Below, piece by piece: positions 16,450 through 25,162 of a DNA stretch of 64,000 bases. Every line of letters starts with the position of its first letter. The first letter of the stretch is position 1. The stretch covers positions 3,720,001 to 3,784,000 of the forward strand of contig OY970352.1 of assembly GCA_963718105.1 (NCBI GenBank), written 5' to 3'. The translations under genes and the position numbers were made by a program. The DNA is from DASYKT01 sp963718105. GTDB taxonomy: Bacteria; Acidobacteriota; Blastocatellia; Pyrinomonadales; Pyrinomonadaceae. Under the pieces are notes generated by a model. That model was not told the origin of the DNA. It saw nothing but the letters and a program-made list of their open reading frames with translations, and did no database searches.

Positions 16450-16863
16450 ATGATCGAAATTGGCAACTGGGCATCGCTAATATTTATGGGAAGCGCGGCG
16501 ATAATTTTTACGGTCTATTATTTCCGCCGGAAAAAAACCTCATCTCCGACACGCAGGATCCACCTCGCGGTTGAAGCGTTCATGATGCAGGGCATAATCC
16601 TGTTCGTTTTGGCTTTTTTCACCGTTCCGTCATACATTAACGCGCCGTATGAGCCGACAGATGTCAGCAGCGTGACCCCGCAATATCTTCAGCGCCAAAA
16701 CGAACAATTGAGAAAGATCGACAGCGACCTGGGGCACACGAGATTCTTGCTCATTATGGGCGAGTTTGCACTGCTGGGCGGTATGGGGGTTTTATTTAAA
16801 CTGAGTTCTAAAAAAGGTGAAACTGAACGACCGCTGACTTTGGGGCTTAGTGAAAACAAATAA
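16450..16863 (+). CDS. small hypothetical membrane protein
   Basis: The 137-residue protein has three hydrophobic segments (about residues 8-25, 42-62 and 100-120). The stretch between the second and third has a charged helix, QRQNEQLRKIDSDLGHTR. No family is recognised. A GGAG ribosome binding site overlaps the end of rpiB, and the start lies three bases after that stop, so it is translated from the rpiB message. Confidence 0.68.
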   Translation: MIEIGNWASLIFMGSAAIIFTVYYFRRKKTSSPTRRIHLAVEAFMMQGIILFVLAFFTVPSYINAPYEPTDVSSVTPQYLQRQNEQLRKIDSDLGHTRFLLIMGEFALLGGMGVLFKLSSKKGETERPLTLGLSENK

Positions 16864-16926
16864 CGCAATCGAAAAATAACCTGGCTATACTAAAAAAAGA
16901 AGTTGAATATATCTCGAGCAAAGCAA

Positions 16927-18225
16927 ATGAATAATTTTTTCACTGCAAATTTACAAGAAGTTGACCCGATCGTCAGCGAAGCAATTGATAACGAAGTGCG
17001 CCGCGAGGTGAACGGGCTGGAGCTGATCGCTTCGGAGAATTTCGTGTCCGAAGCCGTGCTGCAGGCGATGGGTTCGGTTTTTACCAACAAGTATGCCGAA
17101 GGCTATCCGCAAAAACGCTATTACGGCGGGTGCGAATTTGCCGACGTGGTAGAGCAACTGGCGATAGACCGCGCGAAGGAAATTTTCGGCTGCGATCACG
17201 CCAATGTTCAGCCGCACAGCGGCGCGCAGGCGAACATGACCGTGCTGCTGGCCGCGCTCGAGCACGGCGATCAAATACTGGGAATGAACCTGTCGCACGG
17301 CGGCCATCTGACCCACGGCCACCCGCTCAATTTTTCCGGCTTAAATTACAAGGTCGCCGATTACGGCGTAAGTAAAGAAACGGAAACGATAGATTACGAC
17401 GCGCTGCAAAAGATCGCCGAAGAGCATCGCCCGAAACTTTTGATCTGCGGCGCGAGCGCTTACCCGCGCATTATAGATTTTGAGCGTATCGGCGAGATCG
17501 CCCGCAGCGTAGGCGCCAAAGTAATGGCGGACATCGCGCACATTGCCGGGCTGGTCGCCGTGGGGCTGCACCCTTCGCCGGTCCCGCATGCGGAATACGT
17601 CACGACCACCACGCATAAAACACTGCGCGGCCCGCGCGGCGGAATGATCATGTGCAAGGAAGAATTTGCCGCCGATGTGAACAAGCGCCTGTTTCCCGGC
17701 GTGCAGGGCGGCCCGCTGGTGCATATCATCGCCGCCAAGGCAGTCGCGTTTGGCGAAGCTCTCCGTACTGACTTTAAAGCCTACCAGCAGCAAGTGCTGG
17801 ATAACGCGCAGGCGTTGGCCGGCGAACTAAAAGAACAGGGACTGCGCATCGTTTCCGGCGGCACTGACAATCACCTGATGCTGGTCGATGTCTTTATGGA
17901 CGGCAAAGGCATCACCGGCAAGGAAGCCGAAAAAGCGCTCGATGAAGTGCACATTACGGTAAATAAAAACACCATTCCCTTTGACCCGAACAAGCCTTTT
18001 ATCGCGAGCGGGATCCGCATCGGAACACCCGCGCTGACCACCCGCGGAATGAAGGAAGAAGATATGCGCCTGATCGGACGGCTGATAGCCGACGTGCTGC
18101 ACGAGCCGCAATCGGAAGATGTGAAAACTAAAACCAAACAGGAAGTATTGGAATTGACCGCGAAGTTTCCGATGTATCCGGGCAGGTTGAAGCAGGATAG
18201 GGCGGATGTGGTAAGCGGAGAATAA
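16927..18225 (+). CDS. glyA: serine hydroxymethyltransferase
   Basis: The 432-residue enzyme interconverts serine and glycine with tetrahydrofolate, the main entry to one-carbon metabolism. Hallmarks are ELIASENFVSEAVLQAMGS at the N-terminus, the YGGCEFAD segment and the PLP-binding lysine in TTTHKTLRGPRGG. The length is normal for GlyA. I chose the ATG at 16927 (MNNFFTANLQ) over an upstream TTG at 16903, since family members start close to this position. It is last in the rpiB group. Confidence 0.95.
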   Translation: MNNFFTANLQEVDPIVSEAIDNEVRREVNGLELIASENFVSEAVLQAMGSVFTNKYAEGYPQKRYYGGCEFADVVEQLAIDRAKEIFGCDHANVQPHSGAQANMTVLLAALEHGDQILGMNLSHGGHLTHGHPLNFSGLNYKVADYGVSKETETIDYDALQKIAEEHRPKLLICGASAYPRIIDFERIGEIARSVGAKVMADIAHIAGLVAVGLHPSPVPHAEYVTTTTHKTLRGPRGGMIMCKEEFAADVNKRLFPGVQGGPLVHIIAAKAVAFGEALRTDFKAYQQQVLDNAQALAGELKEQGLRIVSGGTDNHLMLVDVFMDGKGITGKEAEKALDEVHITVNKNTIPFDPNKPFIASGIRIGTPALTTRGMKEEDMRLIGRLIADVLHEPQSEDVKTKTKQEVLELTAKFPMYPGRLKQDRADVVSGE

Positions 18226-18703
18226 TAACTTCGGTTAGCGCTCACGTTTCACCCGGGGCGAGAGAAAGTGAAACACCTGAAACGTTTTTGCAACGCGGTT
18301 TTGGGAGTTTTGGGATTCAAAGAACGACTTCCAGCAAGTGGCGGGAGGCTCCGGCGACAAGAGCATATATGAAGAAGCGCTGCCGGTGAAGAACGGTTTT
18401 TGTCCGGGCGGGAATTTTTGTGTTATTAGAGCCAAAAAAGACCGCAACCACCTGCACCACGCTAAAGACACGAGAAGAGAATTTCACCGCAAAGGCACTG
18501 CAAAGCCCAAAGCGATCCCCTGCGTCAAAAGTTTCACATTATCAGGAATTAGAGCTTAATGAATTCGATTGGGGTTGCTGAGATCCCGGCCTTTCAGCCG
18601 TCTATTCAAATTAAGACACTACCTTAATTTAACAAGCCTGAATTCAAATAAGCGGTCGTTAGGCTACCTCAAGGTCAGGAGGGTTGCCCCGCGCCCGCTC
18701 TTT
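18226..18703. other. gene-free stretch between glyA and the XRE gene
   Basis: I see no convincing gene, hairpin array or promoter here. Short open frames on both strands have compositions unlike real proteins. It could hold decayed coding DNA, as the bases around 18340-18560 are not repeat-like. Confidence 0.4.
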
Positions 18704-18970
18704 TTATCCAAGAAGTCTTTTGGGCAGGTCTCTTTCATCGTCGATTAATAGATCGATTGAAACTTTAGCGAGTTTGCCGTAGGCCAGCGCGACCAAAGGT
18801 GGAGGCAGCCGGTCGCCGTTCTCATAAGCGCGTATCGAACTTGGGTGTTTCTTCATACAATACTGCCCCAAAGCCTCAGCCATTTTCGCCTGGGATAAGC
18901 CTAATTTGAGACGAATGCTCAGCAATTTCTCCGCCAATCTTTCCGGCTTTTCTATTTTATTTTTGCGCAT
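18704..18970 (-). CDS. XRE-type helix-turn-helix regulator
   Basis: The 88-residue protein is one HTH domain: RLAEKLLSIRLKLGLSQAKMAEALGQ, then SIRAYENGDRLPPPLVALAYGKLAKVSIDLLIDDE. It lacks a ligand or dimerisation domain. The DDERDLPKR tail recurs in the paralogue at 19402, and the two genes point away from each other across 431 bases. Single-domain XRE proteins of this type often act as antitoxins or local repressors, but no toxin gene is adjacent. Confidence 0.82.
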   Translation of the reverse strand: MRKNKIEKPERLAEKLLSIRLKLGLSQAKMAEALGQYCMKKHPSSIRAYENGDRLPPPLVALAYGKLAKVSIDLLIDDERDLPKRLLG

Positions 18971-19401
18971 AAGAATCTTACGCTCCTTTCGGATAGCTCA
19001 TTCCTTTGCAAAAAAGATAGTTGGGGTTCTTTTCCTTTTCGGATTTGAGAGATAAAGTTATCTTTTAATTCATCTATGCCCGGGAGAAATAAAACCTGGC
19101 AATGATGGAAGCCGTCGCGTTGGGTATATTCAAAACGGCTAAAACTACTTCAATAAGATACAAATATGAATGCTATATTTAACTCGTAATTTTGACAGGG
19201 ATGCTTACAATTTAGTTCGTTATCCATATCTTTTAAAACAAGCATCGAAAATGCCAATGACCAATAAGAGCAATAAGTCTTGAACTATTTGCACCATCAG
19301 ATTCGGGAGAGTTTGGCGGCGCAATTTCAAGTAAATTTACTGCTGGTATATTTAAGCAGTCTAGACGAAATCCGAATTCCTGTCAAGGAGAAAAATTCCT
19401 A
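18971..19401. other. region between two divergent XRE genes
   Basis: AT-rich non-coding DNA expected to carry both promoters. A possible ribosome binding site, AAGGAG, lies before the gene at 19402. I found no clear palindromic operator or hairpin. Nothing here looks like a gene. Confidence 0.4.
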
Positions 19402-19665
19402 ATGGGTCTCGGAAAAACAGAGCGGCCAGCCCGTCTAGCGGAAAAACTATTGCGAATCCGTACGAAACTGGGTTTATCACAAACCGGAATGTGCGACGCC
19501 ATTCAAAATCAAAATAGTGAGATTACAATGTATAGAAGTTATATTGCCCAATATGAAGCCGGCCGAGTGCCGGGACCGCTAACATTGCTCGCCTATGCAA
19601 AACTCGCCAAAATTTCAACCGATGTAATTATTGATGATGAGAGAGATTTACCAAAAGGTTTTTGA
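19402..19665 (+). CDS. XRE-type helix-turn-helix regulator (paralogue)
   Basis: The 87-residue HTH protein is homologous to the product of 18704-18970: RLAEKLLRIRTKLGLSQTGM, then YIAQYEAGRVPGPLTLLAYAKLAKISTDVIIDDERDLP. The loop before the recognition helix is longer and different (residues ~33-47), so the two probably bind different sites. An AAGGAG site precedes the ATG. Its 3' side is a block of hairpin repeats. Confidence 0.82.
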   Translation: MGLGKTERPARLAEKLLRIRTKLGLSQTGMCDAIQNQNSEITMYRSYIAQYEAGRVPGPLTLLAYAKLAKISTDVIIDDERDLPKGF

Positions 19666-19670
19666 AATAG

Positions 19671-19858
19671 AGTCCGCGTAAGCGGACGGCAGAGTTTAAC
19701 TCCAGGCGTAAGCCTGGAGTATAGGCCATAGTTACCACTGCCGCGCGCGACGAGAATTTTTTGTTTCTCGTCGCGCGCGGCAAATATTCTAAAGACGCCC
19801 TACCACAGGTTCCGCTGCGCTCCACCTGTAGTTATATTCTACCGTCAGCTTCGCTGAC
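19671..19858. repeat. array of five hairpins (REP-like)
   Basis: Five separate stems lie within 190 bases: 19671-19687 (GTCCGCGTAAGCGGAC core), 19699-19720 (ACTCCAGG...CCTGGAGT), 19740-19781 (a perfect 17-bp GC-rich stem around an 8-base T-rich loop), 19800-19831 (CTACCACAGGT...ACCTGTAG, imperfect) and 19844-19858 (GTCAGCTTCGCTGAC). The rest of the gap to 20100 is AT-rich and holds no gene. Confidence 0.72.
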
Positions 19859-20100
19859 TTTGTAGCCGGTCACTTGTTCCCGGTAACTTCTTAAGCTCTC
19901 ACGGAATAGTTTTTGCCTCTCTCTATTTTAGGAGATTTTGTTCGGATCAGGCCGGATTTGAATGCGCACGAGTGTACGTATTCGAGGCATTCCGGCTTAT
20001 TATCCGACACAATACGGATCACGTATCGATTTTGATGAAATGCATCGGTAGATAAATTTCATCGAGTTATCATCATTTCATTTGATATAGGAGGTTTTAT

Positions 20101-20490
20101 ATGTCAGAGCAAAATAAAGCTATCGTTGAAAAAGTAAATGCAGCTTTCTCAGCGGGAAAAACGGAAGATTTCCTTGCTCAGTGCACTGAAGACTTCGTTT
20201 GGACAATGGTCGGCGAGAAAACAACAGAAGGTAAAAAAGCCGTTCGTGAATGGATGTCGTCCATGGAGGGCCATGAACCGCCGAGATTCACAGTCGATAA
20301 GCTCATCTCAGACGAAGACTCCGTCGTGTGTTACGGAGACATGACGATGAAGGGCAAAGACGGGGTCGAGGGCAAGTATTCCTATTGCGACATTTACGAA
20401 TTTAGCGGCGATCAGATCGCAAAACTCGATTCGTTCGTTGTCAAACACAAAGCAGAAGGCGAAAGCAGCGAAAAAGCTGCTGCCGGTTAA
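20101..20490 (+). CDS. NTF2-like (SnoaL-type) protein
   Basis: The 129-residue protein has the cone-shaped NTF2-like fold seen in SnoaL and ketosteroid-isomerase relatives: a helical start (NKAIVEKVNAAFSAGKTEDFLAQCTEDFVWTMVG) followed by strands such as DSVVCYGDMTMKGKDG and SYCDIYEFSGDQIAKLDSFV. These domains hold small ligands or act as stress-related accessory enzymes; the ligand cannot be read from the sequence. A perfect AGGAGG ribosome binding site sits before the ATG, so expression may be high. Confidence 0.8.
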   Translation: MSEQNKAIVEKVNAAFSAGKTEDFLAQCTEDFVWTMVGEKTTEGKKAVREWMSSMEGHEPPRFTVDKLISDEDSVVCYGDMTMKGKDGVEGKYSYCDIYEFSGDQIAKLDSFVVKHKAEGESSEKAAAG

Positions 20491-20519
20491 AGAGATACAA
20501 AAATTGGATCCGCAGCAAG

Positions 20520-20551
20520 GGAAAAGCCTGGTAATTTTACCGGGCTTTTCC
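20520..20551. terminator. bidirectional terminator between convergent genes
   Basis: GGAAAAGCC-GGTAA pairs with TTACC-GGCTTTTCC with one mismatch and a two-base loop. It lies between the NTF2-like gene (plus) and the gene ending at 20579 (minus), and A/T tracts at the stem base could serve both. Confidence 0.6.
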
Positions 20552-20578
20552 AATCTCCATTCTCAATTTTTTAATTTG

Positions 20579-21187
20579 TTATGAATCCAGTTCGTCCAAG
20601 AGTTCCTGCGCATCTTCAGACTCATAATCATAAGCCTGCTGTTCGAGTGCCAGGCGGACGATGCCGGAGTAGAGGGGGTCATCGAGCAGCGGTATGAGCG
20701 CGGGGATCGGCATCAGCGCCAGGGCTTCCTGCGCCAAAGCGCGGATGGCGCCGTTACTGGTCTGGCGCGCGATCTCGCAGATCTCGCCTACCGAAAACCT
20801 GTCGCCGAGCACATTGGCAAGCACGTCGAGCTTGTCATAATCTTCGCGGCCGAGCGCGCGCTCGGCCAACTGAATAAAGACCTCGGCCGATTCGGTTTGC
20901 GCTTCGAGCACATCGGCACAGGTTTTTGCCATCCGCTTTATTTCGGCCAGTTTTTCCGGATTTTTTCGAACTTCGGGGTCGGCGGCCTGTTCATCCAGGG
21001 CGGTCAGCAGGCGGCTTAATTCCCAGTCCGCATGGGCGTCATACGAATAACTTTTACTAAGGTTGGGAGCGGTCGAACCGGTATTGCCGGTAACATTCTG
21101 CAGTGCGGCAACTATCATTTTGCGAGTCATGGGCCTGAGGCCTTCCCAGACACTGACAACTCGCGCTCCTAGATCTTTTATCGTCAT
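20579..21187 (-). CDS. hypothetical helical protein
   Basis: The 202-residue protein starts MTIKDLGARVV at 21187, preceded by an AGGAAG ribosome binding site; reading further upstream would pass through a low-complexity repeat and is not credible. It is largely alpha-helical and acidic, with an acidic C-terminus (ESEDAQELLDELDS). The last third (AIRALAQEALALMPIPALIPLLDDPLYSGIVRLALEQQ) has a HEAT-like look, but I do not recognise the family. The upstream gene at 21243 probably shares its transcript. Confidence 0.6.
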   Translation of the reverse strand: MTIKDLGARVVSVWEGLRPMTRKMIVAALQNVTGNTGSTAPNLSKSYSYDAHADWELSRLLTALDEQAADPEVRKNPEKLAEIKRMAKTCADVLEAQTESAEVFIQLAERALGREDYDKLDVLANVLGDRFSVGEICEIARQTSNGAIRALAQEALALMPIPALIPLLDDPLYSGIVRLALEQQAYDYESEDAQELLDELDS

Positions 21188-21212
21188 CTTCCTGTTTCTA
21201 GGGTAACATGAC

Positions 21213-21320
21213 GAGTCTATTGAGTCTACAGAGTCCTGAAGGTCAAGCATTAGGAACCTTTGACTCGATAGGCCCGCTGGACTCTTTAGACTCCCCAGAC
21301 TCTCCGGACTCCCCAGACTC
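21213..21320. repeat. nine-base tandem array of GAGTC/GACTC units
   Basis: Nine GANTC pentamers start at 21213, 21222, 21231, 21262, 21280, 21289, 21298, 21307 and 21316, most of them exactly nine bases apart. The right half encodes a Glu-Ser-Gly repeat tail in the minus-strand gene ending at 21243; the left half lies in the gap before the next gene. Confidence 0.75.
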
Positions 21321-21653
21321 GATAGGCTCCCTGGGCTCCAGTATTCTTTGTTCCAGTTCGCTGCGAATCTCATTGCGGGATTCTTCGTCCTGATCGGCCT
21401 CGAAAACCTCTACTAAAGCAAAAGGAGCGTCGCCAAAAAGGCGAAGCTCCCATGCTTCTCTGTCCTTACCGGAAGCGCGCGAAAACCACGCAGCGTCCTT
21501 TCCGAATCCGACGATCCGGGCCGGGCCGAATAATTCCTGAGCGGAGCTTCCCAGATCACGCCGGCTCTCTTCGCTTAACAAGACCCGCCGCAGCGTCCAG
21601 CCATGCTTTTTGTAGAGACTGAGCGCCTCAAGAATATTTTCAACCCGCGACAT
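21243..21653 (-). CDS. hypothetical protein with Glu-Ser-Gly repeat tail
   Basis: The 136-residue protein has an N-terminal globular part (to about residue 105) with LSLYKKHGWTLRRVLLSEESRRDLG and a beta-rich FGDAPFALVEVFEAD segment. It ends in a low-complexity tail built from the nine-base GANTC array, reading as repeated Glu-Ser-Gly. The family is not recognised. The gene sits between a lipoprotein gene and the helical protein gene, all on the minus strand and closely spaced, which suggests an operon. Confidence 0.6.
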   Translation of the reverse strand: MSRVENILEALSLYKKHGWTLRRVLLSEESRRDLGSSAQELFGPARIVGFGKDAAWFSRASGKDREAWELRLFGDAPFALVEVFEADQDEESRNEIRSELEQRILEPREPIESGESGESGESKESSGPIESKVPNA

Positions 21654-21664
21654 TACTACTTCTA

Positions 21665-22393
21665 TTACTTCTGCTGATTAGCCAGCGGCTGGCCCGACCT
21701 CTTCAGCGGTTTTTCGATCTTCTCATTCGGAACCGGCACGGGTTTGAAAGTATTTCCGTTTGCCCCGTTCTTGTTGGCCAGCGGATTGATAGGTATGTTT
21801 CCTAAACCGCGGGCATTTGCATTTTCCTGTTCGCGCACGCTCTGCGGGGTGCCCACTTTTTTGATCTTGCCGAAAAACAGATCGCCAAGCGCCAGTTTCC
21901 ACCCGTTCCCTTCCTTAACAAAGGGGATATCGTCCCAGGTTCCTTTGGAGTTTTTTACTTCCATCGAGGCAGTATTGCCGTCTTCCGAGGTCCGTACGTC
22001 ACGGGTTTGCGGCATTTTTTCCTGCATGGCGGTTTCGGTAAAACCATTCTTGTAAGATTCGGCGCAGGATTTTTTGTAGCTATTGGCGGTAAATTGCGCC
22101 AGCTCACGGGTCGCTTTCGAAGAGATCTGCTTAACCCCCTCGGTGTCGCCTCTTTTCACTGCTTCAAACAAAAAAGTATAGGCCTCGACGGGAGAATTGA
22201 TCGCCACGGTGGGTTCGCCGCCGCCTTCCGCGCATTCACCGCCGGAGTGCGGCACGCGGCCGACGTTAGGGTCGACATTGGCGGCCGGGGAATTGGTGGC
22301 CTGCCCGGTAGTACCGGTACAGCCCGTAAGGCCGGCCAGGCACAAAGAAAGAATAACGAATATTAATAAAAATGCTGTTTTGCTCATAACCAT
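21665..22393 (-). CDS. hypothetical lipoprotein
   Basis: The 242-residue protein has a type II signal peptide with the lipobox LTGC (Cys at about residue 25), so it should be anchored in the envelope. Residues ~65-175 contain a DUF4878/NTF2-like pattern: SPVEAYTFLFEAVKRGDTEGV, then NTASMEVKNSKGTWDDIPFVKEGNGWKLAL. The C-terminus is Asn/Pro-rich and probably disordered. It is the first gene of a three-gene minus-strand group. ATG at 22387 is an alternative start. Confidence 0.68.
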   Translation of the reverse strand: MVMSKTAFLLIFVILSLCLAGLTGCTGTTGQATNSPAANVDPNVGRVPHSGGECAEGGGEPTVAINSPVEAYTFLFEAVKRGDTEGVKQISSKATRELAQFTANSYKKSCAESYKNGFTETAMQEKMPQTRDVRTSEDGNTASMEVKNSKGTWDDIPFVKEGNGWKLALGDLFFGKIKKVGTPQSVREQENANARGLGNIPINPLANKNGANGNTFKPVPVPNEKIEKPLKRSGQPLANQQK

Positions 22394-22662
22394 CCTAATA
22401 AAGAATTTTTGTAAGTATATACAAAATTTCCCCGGTAGCTAAATCTAAAACGCCCTGATCTTACACGTGTCCTATACGGGCCGGCCGCTTTCCTATTGCT
22501 CGCCCTGAAACAAAAATTCCATAAAATCATAAAAAAGCATAGTTTGATAGTGAAAAAGGCTCAAAAGTTTATTACACTAATGAAAGTCCTTACACAGTTT
22601 AAGAATTTGATGATTTTTAGCGACACCCCCGGGCTTTATTTAGGTTTTTCTGGTCTCGAACG

Positions 22663-23508
22663 ATGAAAGTCTGTCCAAAATGTCACTCCAGCTTTACGGA
22701 TGAAACGTTGAGTTTTTGCCTAACGGACGGCTCTCCGCTTGTTCATACGGATGCGAATCCGGACTTTTCATCCACGGAATTTTCCGATGCCGATACGGTC
22801 TTTGACCGCGAGCCTACCCTGGCCGGCTCTTTTGCCAACCCGACCACGACCCATTTTGCGGCGCAGCAAACCCAGATCCTTGAGGCAAAGCCAAGATCAT
22901 CCAAAACTCTGCTCTACGCTATCCTGGCGCTTTTGATCGTCGTGGCCGGCGGCGGCGTCGCGGTCTGGTGGAATTTCCGTGACAGCATTCGCGAGATCTA
23001 CAATCCGCCAAAAGTGGTCATCGCTTCTTCCGAAGCAAAAAAGATCATCTCGCCGCTGACGCCCGAGCAAACGGCCCAGATACAAAAAGAGGTAGAAGAT
23101 TTTCTTAACTCGTGGAAAAATTCGATCGAGAAACGCGACATCAACGACCAGATGCGCCACTATGCCAAGACATTGGAAATTTTTTATCGCGACAGCGGCA
23201 AAGACCAGAACAGTGTGCGGGCCGAGCGGCTAAAAGCGATCGAGCGTTACGAAACATTGAACCTGTATCTGACAAAGATCGAAGTAACGCCTGAATCAGA
23301 GCGCTTTGCCAAGGTCGTCTTTGATAAGAACTGGGTCTTTCGCGGAAAAGACAGGTTTTCTTCCGGCGCGGTGCAGCAGGAAATGGGCCTGGTTAAAAGC
23401 GACGGCAAATGGTATATCGTGATCGAAAAAGACCTGCAGATCTACAATATGAACAACAGCCAAAATCCCGCCGGCTCTAACGCCGCGAATGTTAATGCCA
23501 ACCAATGA
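22663..23508 (+). CDS. zinc-ribbon membrane protein with NTF2-like extracytoplasmic domain
   Basis: The 281-residue protein opens with a zinc-ribbon-like CPKCHSSFTDETLSFC (four-residue Cys pairs) of the type common at the N-terminus of Acidobacteriota membrane proteins. A single membrane helix lies at about residues 86-105 (LLYAILALLIVVAGGGVAVW). The outer part, ~130-265, looks NTF2-like (FLNSWKNSIEKRDINDQMRHYA, FYRDSGKDQNSV, KWYIVIEKDLQIY). Its stop overlaps the next start by four bases (ATGA). The role is unknown. Confidence 0.72.
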   Translation: MKVCPKCHSSFTDETLSFCLTDGSPLVHTDANPDFSSTEFSDADTVFDREPTLAGSFANPTTTHFAAQQTQILEAKPRSSKTLLYAILALLIVVAGGGVAVWWNFRDSIREIYNPPKVVIASSEAKKIISPLTPEQTAQIQKEVEDFLNSWKNSIEKRDINDQMRHYAKTLEIFYRDSGKDQNSVRAERLKAIERYETLNLYLTKIEVTPESERFAKVVFDKNWVFRGKDRFSSGAVQQEMGLVKSDGKWYIVIEKDLQIYNMNNSQNPAGSNAANVNANQ

Positions 23509-24002
23509 TGTCCGCTCCGGAAATAACTTTTCGTTCAGCAACTAATGAAGACGCCGGGCAAATAAAAAAGATCGTCTACGGTGTGCTGGAAGAATATGGA
23601 TTGGTTCCAGAACCGGGCGGAACCGACGCCGACCTGGAAGATATCGATAAACATTATCTGCAGCGCGGCGGCGTCTTTGAAGTATTGGAAGACACGCGCG
23701 GAAACATAGTGGGGACCGTCGGGCTTTATCCGATGCCATATTCGGTAGATGCCGAAACACCCAAAACAGTTGAATTGCGCAAGATGTATTTTCTTCCCGG
23801 TTTGCGCGGGCATGGCTGGGGCAAGAAAACTTTGACGCGGATGATCGAGCGCGCCCGCCGGCTTGGTTTTGGGCGCATCACCCTGGAAACCCACAGCTCG
23901 TTAAAAGAAGCGATCGGCCTGTATAAAAGCTTCGGCTTTGCGGAGTCCTGCGCAGGCAAACATTCCGCGCGCTGCGATCAGACCTTCTCGTTGGAATTAT
24001 GA
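23505..24002 (+). CDS. GNAT-family N-acetyltransferase
   Basis: The 165-residue protein has the GNAT acetyl-CoA fold: ITFRSATNEDAGQIKKIV at the start, strands around GNIVGTVGLYP, the motif A region KMYFLPGLRGHGWGKKTLTRMIERARRLG with the R/Q-x-x-G-x-G/A pattern (RGHGWG), and a C-terminal LYKSFGFAE, typical of the family. The substrate is unknown. Four-base overlaps with both neighbours indicate translational coupling. Confidence 0.88.
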   Translation: MMSAPEITFRSATNEDAGQIKKIVYGVLEEYGLVPEPGGTDADLEDIDKHYLQRGGVFEVLEDTRGNIVGTVGLYPMPYSVDAETPKTVELRKMYFLPGLRGHGWGKKTLTRMIERARRLGFGRITLETHSSLKEAIGLYKSFGFAESCAGKHSARCDQTFSLEL

Positions 24003-24973
24003 AAGCGCTCCGTTTTGAAAATAACAAATTGAGCTTGGCGGATATCGCTCAGCCGTCCGTGGAAGGTGCGGAAAATGAAGCGCTCGTTCGGGTGACGATG
24101 TCCGGTATCTGTAACACCGATCTTGAGATCGTGCGCGGCTACGCCGGATTTTCCGGAACGATCGGGCATGAATTTGTCGGCATAGTAGAACGCGCGGACG
24201 ACGCGCCGCAGTTGATAGGAAAACGGGTGGTCGGCGAGATCAACGCGGGCTGCGGAATATGTGCTTTATGTCTGGCGGGTGACCCGCGCCATTGCCCGGA
24301 CCGGACCGTGCTGGGCATTGTCGGGCGCGACGGCGCTCATGCCGAATTCCTGACCCTTCCCTCACGCAATCTGCTCGAAGTTCCCGCCGGGGTCACCGAC
24401 GAGCAAGCTGTCTTTACCGAACCTCTCGCCGCCGCTTTTGGCATCACCGAACAATTACAGCCGCAACCGGAACAAAAGATTGCCGTCATCGGCGACGGCA
24501 AACTGGGCATCCTCTGCGCGCAGGCGCTGGCGATCGGAAATCCATCCACAGGAAACGTAACGCTGATCGGAAAACACAAAGAAAAATTAAAGCTGGTGGA
24601 AAATCGCGGAATCGAAAGCCTGCTATTGCCGGAGGCCGAAAAGATAAAACGTGGTTTTGATATCGTGGTAGAAGCCAGCGGTTCGGAAAGCGGATTCGCA
24701 CTTGCGCTCGATCTGCTGAAGACCCGCGGAAAGCTCGTTTTGAAATCCACCTTTCACGGTGAGCCGAAGTGGCCCGCCTGGCGGTTGGTGGTCGATGAAA
24801 TAACGATCATCGGTTCGCGCTGCGGCCGGTTTGCCCCGGCGCTCGAACTCCTGCGTCGCGGGCAAGTGGATGTCGAAAGCCTGATCAGCGAAGAGTTTAG
24901 CTTATCCTCCGGTATCACCGCGATGAGCCGCGCCGCCGAAAAAGATGTGATGAAAGTTCTTCTCAAGCCTTAA
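23999..24973 (+). CDS. zinc-dependent alcohol dehydrogenase-like protein (MDR superfamily)
   Basis: The 324-residue protein is a medium-chain dehydrogenase. It has a catalytic-zinc Cys in SGICNTDLEIV, GHEFVGIVE, and the structural-zinc cluster CGICALCLAGDPRHC with all four cysteines. The nucleotide-binding part follows at ~160 (KIAVIGDGKLGILCAQ), a slightly altered GxGxxG. It resembles sugar or threonine-type dehydrogenases; the substrate is not evident. It is the last gene of the three-gene operon and is followed by inverted repeats. Confidence 0.85.
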   Translation: MKALRFENNKLSLADIAQPSVEGAENEALVRVTMSGICNTDLEIVRGYAGFSGTIGHEFVGIVERADDAPQLIGKRVVGEINAGCGICALCLAGDPRHCPDRTVLGIVGRDGAHAEFLTLPSRNLLEVPAGVTDEQAVFTEPLAAAFGITEQLQPQPEQKIAVIGDGKLGILCAQALAIGNPSTGNVTLIGKHKEKLKLVENRGIESLLLPEAEKIKRGFDIVVEASGSESGFALALDLLKTRGKLVLKSTFHGEPKWPAWRLVVDEITIIGSRCGRFAPALELLRRGQVDVESLISEEFSLSSGITAMSRAAEKDVMKVLLKP

Positions 24974-25030
24974 CTCTACTCCTTTCCAAACGCATGGTAG
25001 TCCTAAGCTGTGGTCCTGTATCAGATAACC

Positions 25031-25162
25031 ATTCGGAATAGATGAAAGATCATAGATGATAACTGAGAGATTCGGGTCTCTTTTCTGTCATCTATCCGTT
25101 ATCGTCTATTCCGAGTGCAAATCCCACAGCTTTAACACACTTCAAAGTGTATTAAAGCTGTG
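25031..25162. repeat. two inverted repeats in the gap before the HtrA gene
   Basis: 25031-25059 pairs imperfectly with 25088-25114 around a GAGA...TCTC core. A second, strong hairpin at 25125-25162 has CACAGCTTTAA...TTAAAGCTGTG arms with ACACTT/AAGTGT inside. No T-run follows. The first copy is a degenerate 'tagatga' type repeat. Confidence 0.6.

Noticed and set aside
18338..18559. Small plus-strand open frame in the glyA-XRE gap
   Set aside because: No ribosome binding site, no recognisable domain, and composition unlike neighbouring proteins.
19402..19665. Toxin-antitoxin module at the XRE genes
   Set aside because: No small toxin-like gene lies beside either regulator; hairpin repeats and an NTF2-like gene follow instead.
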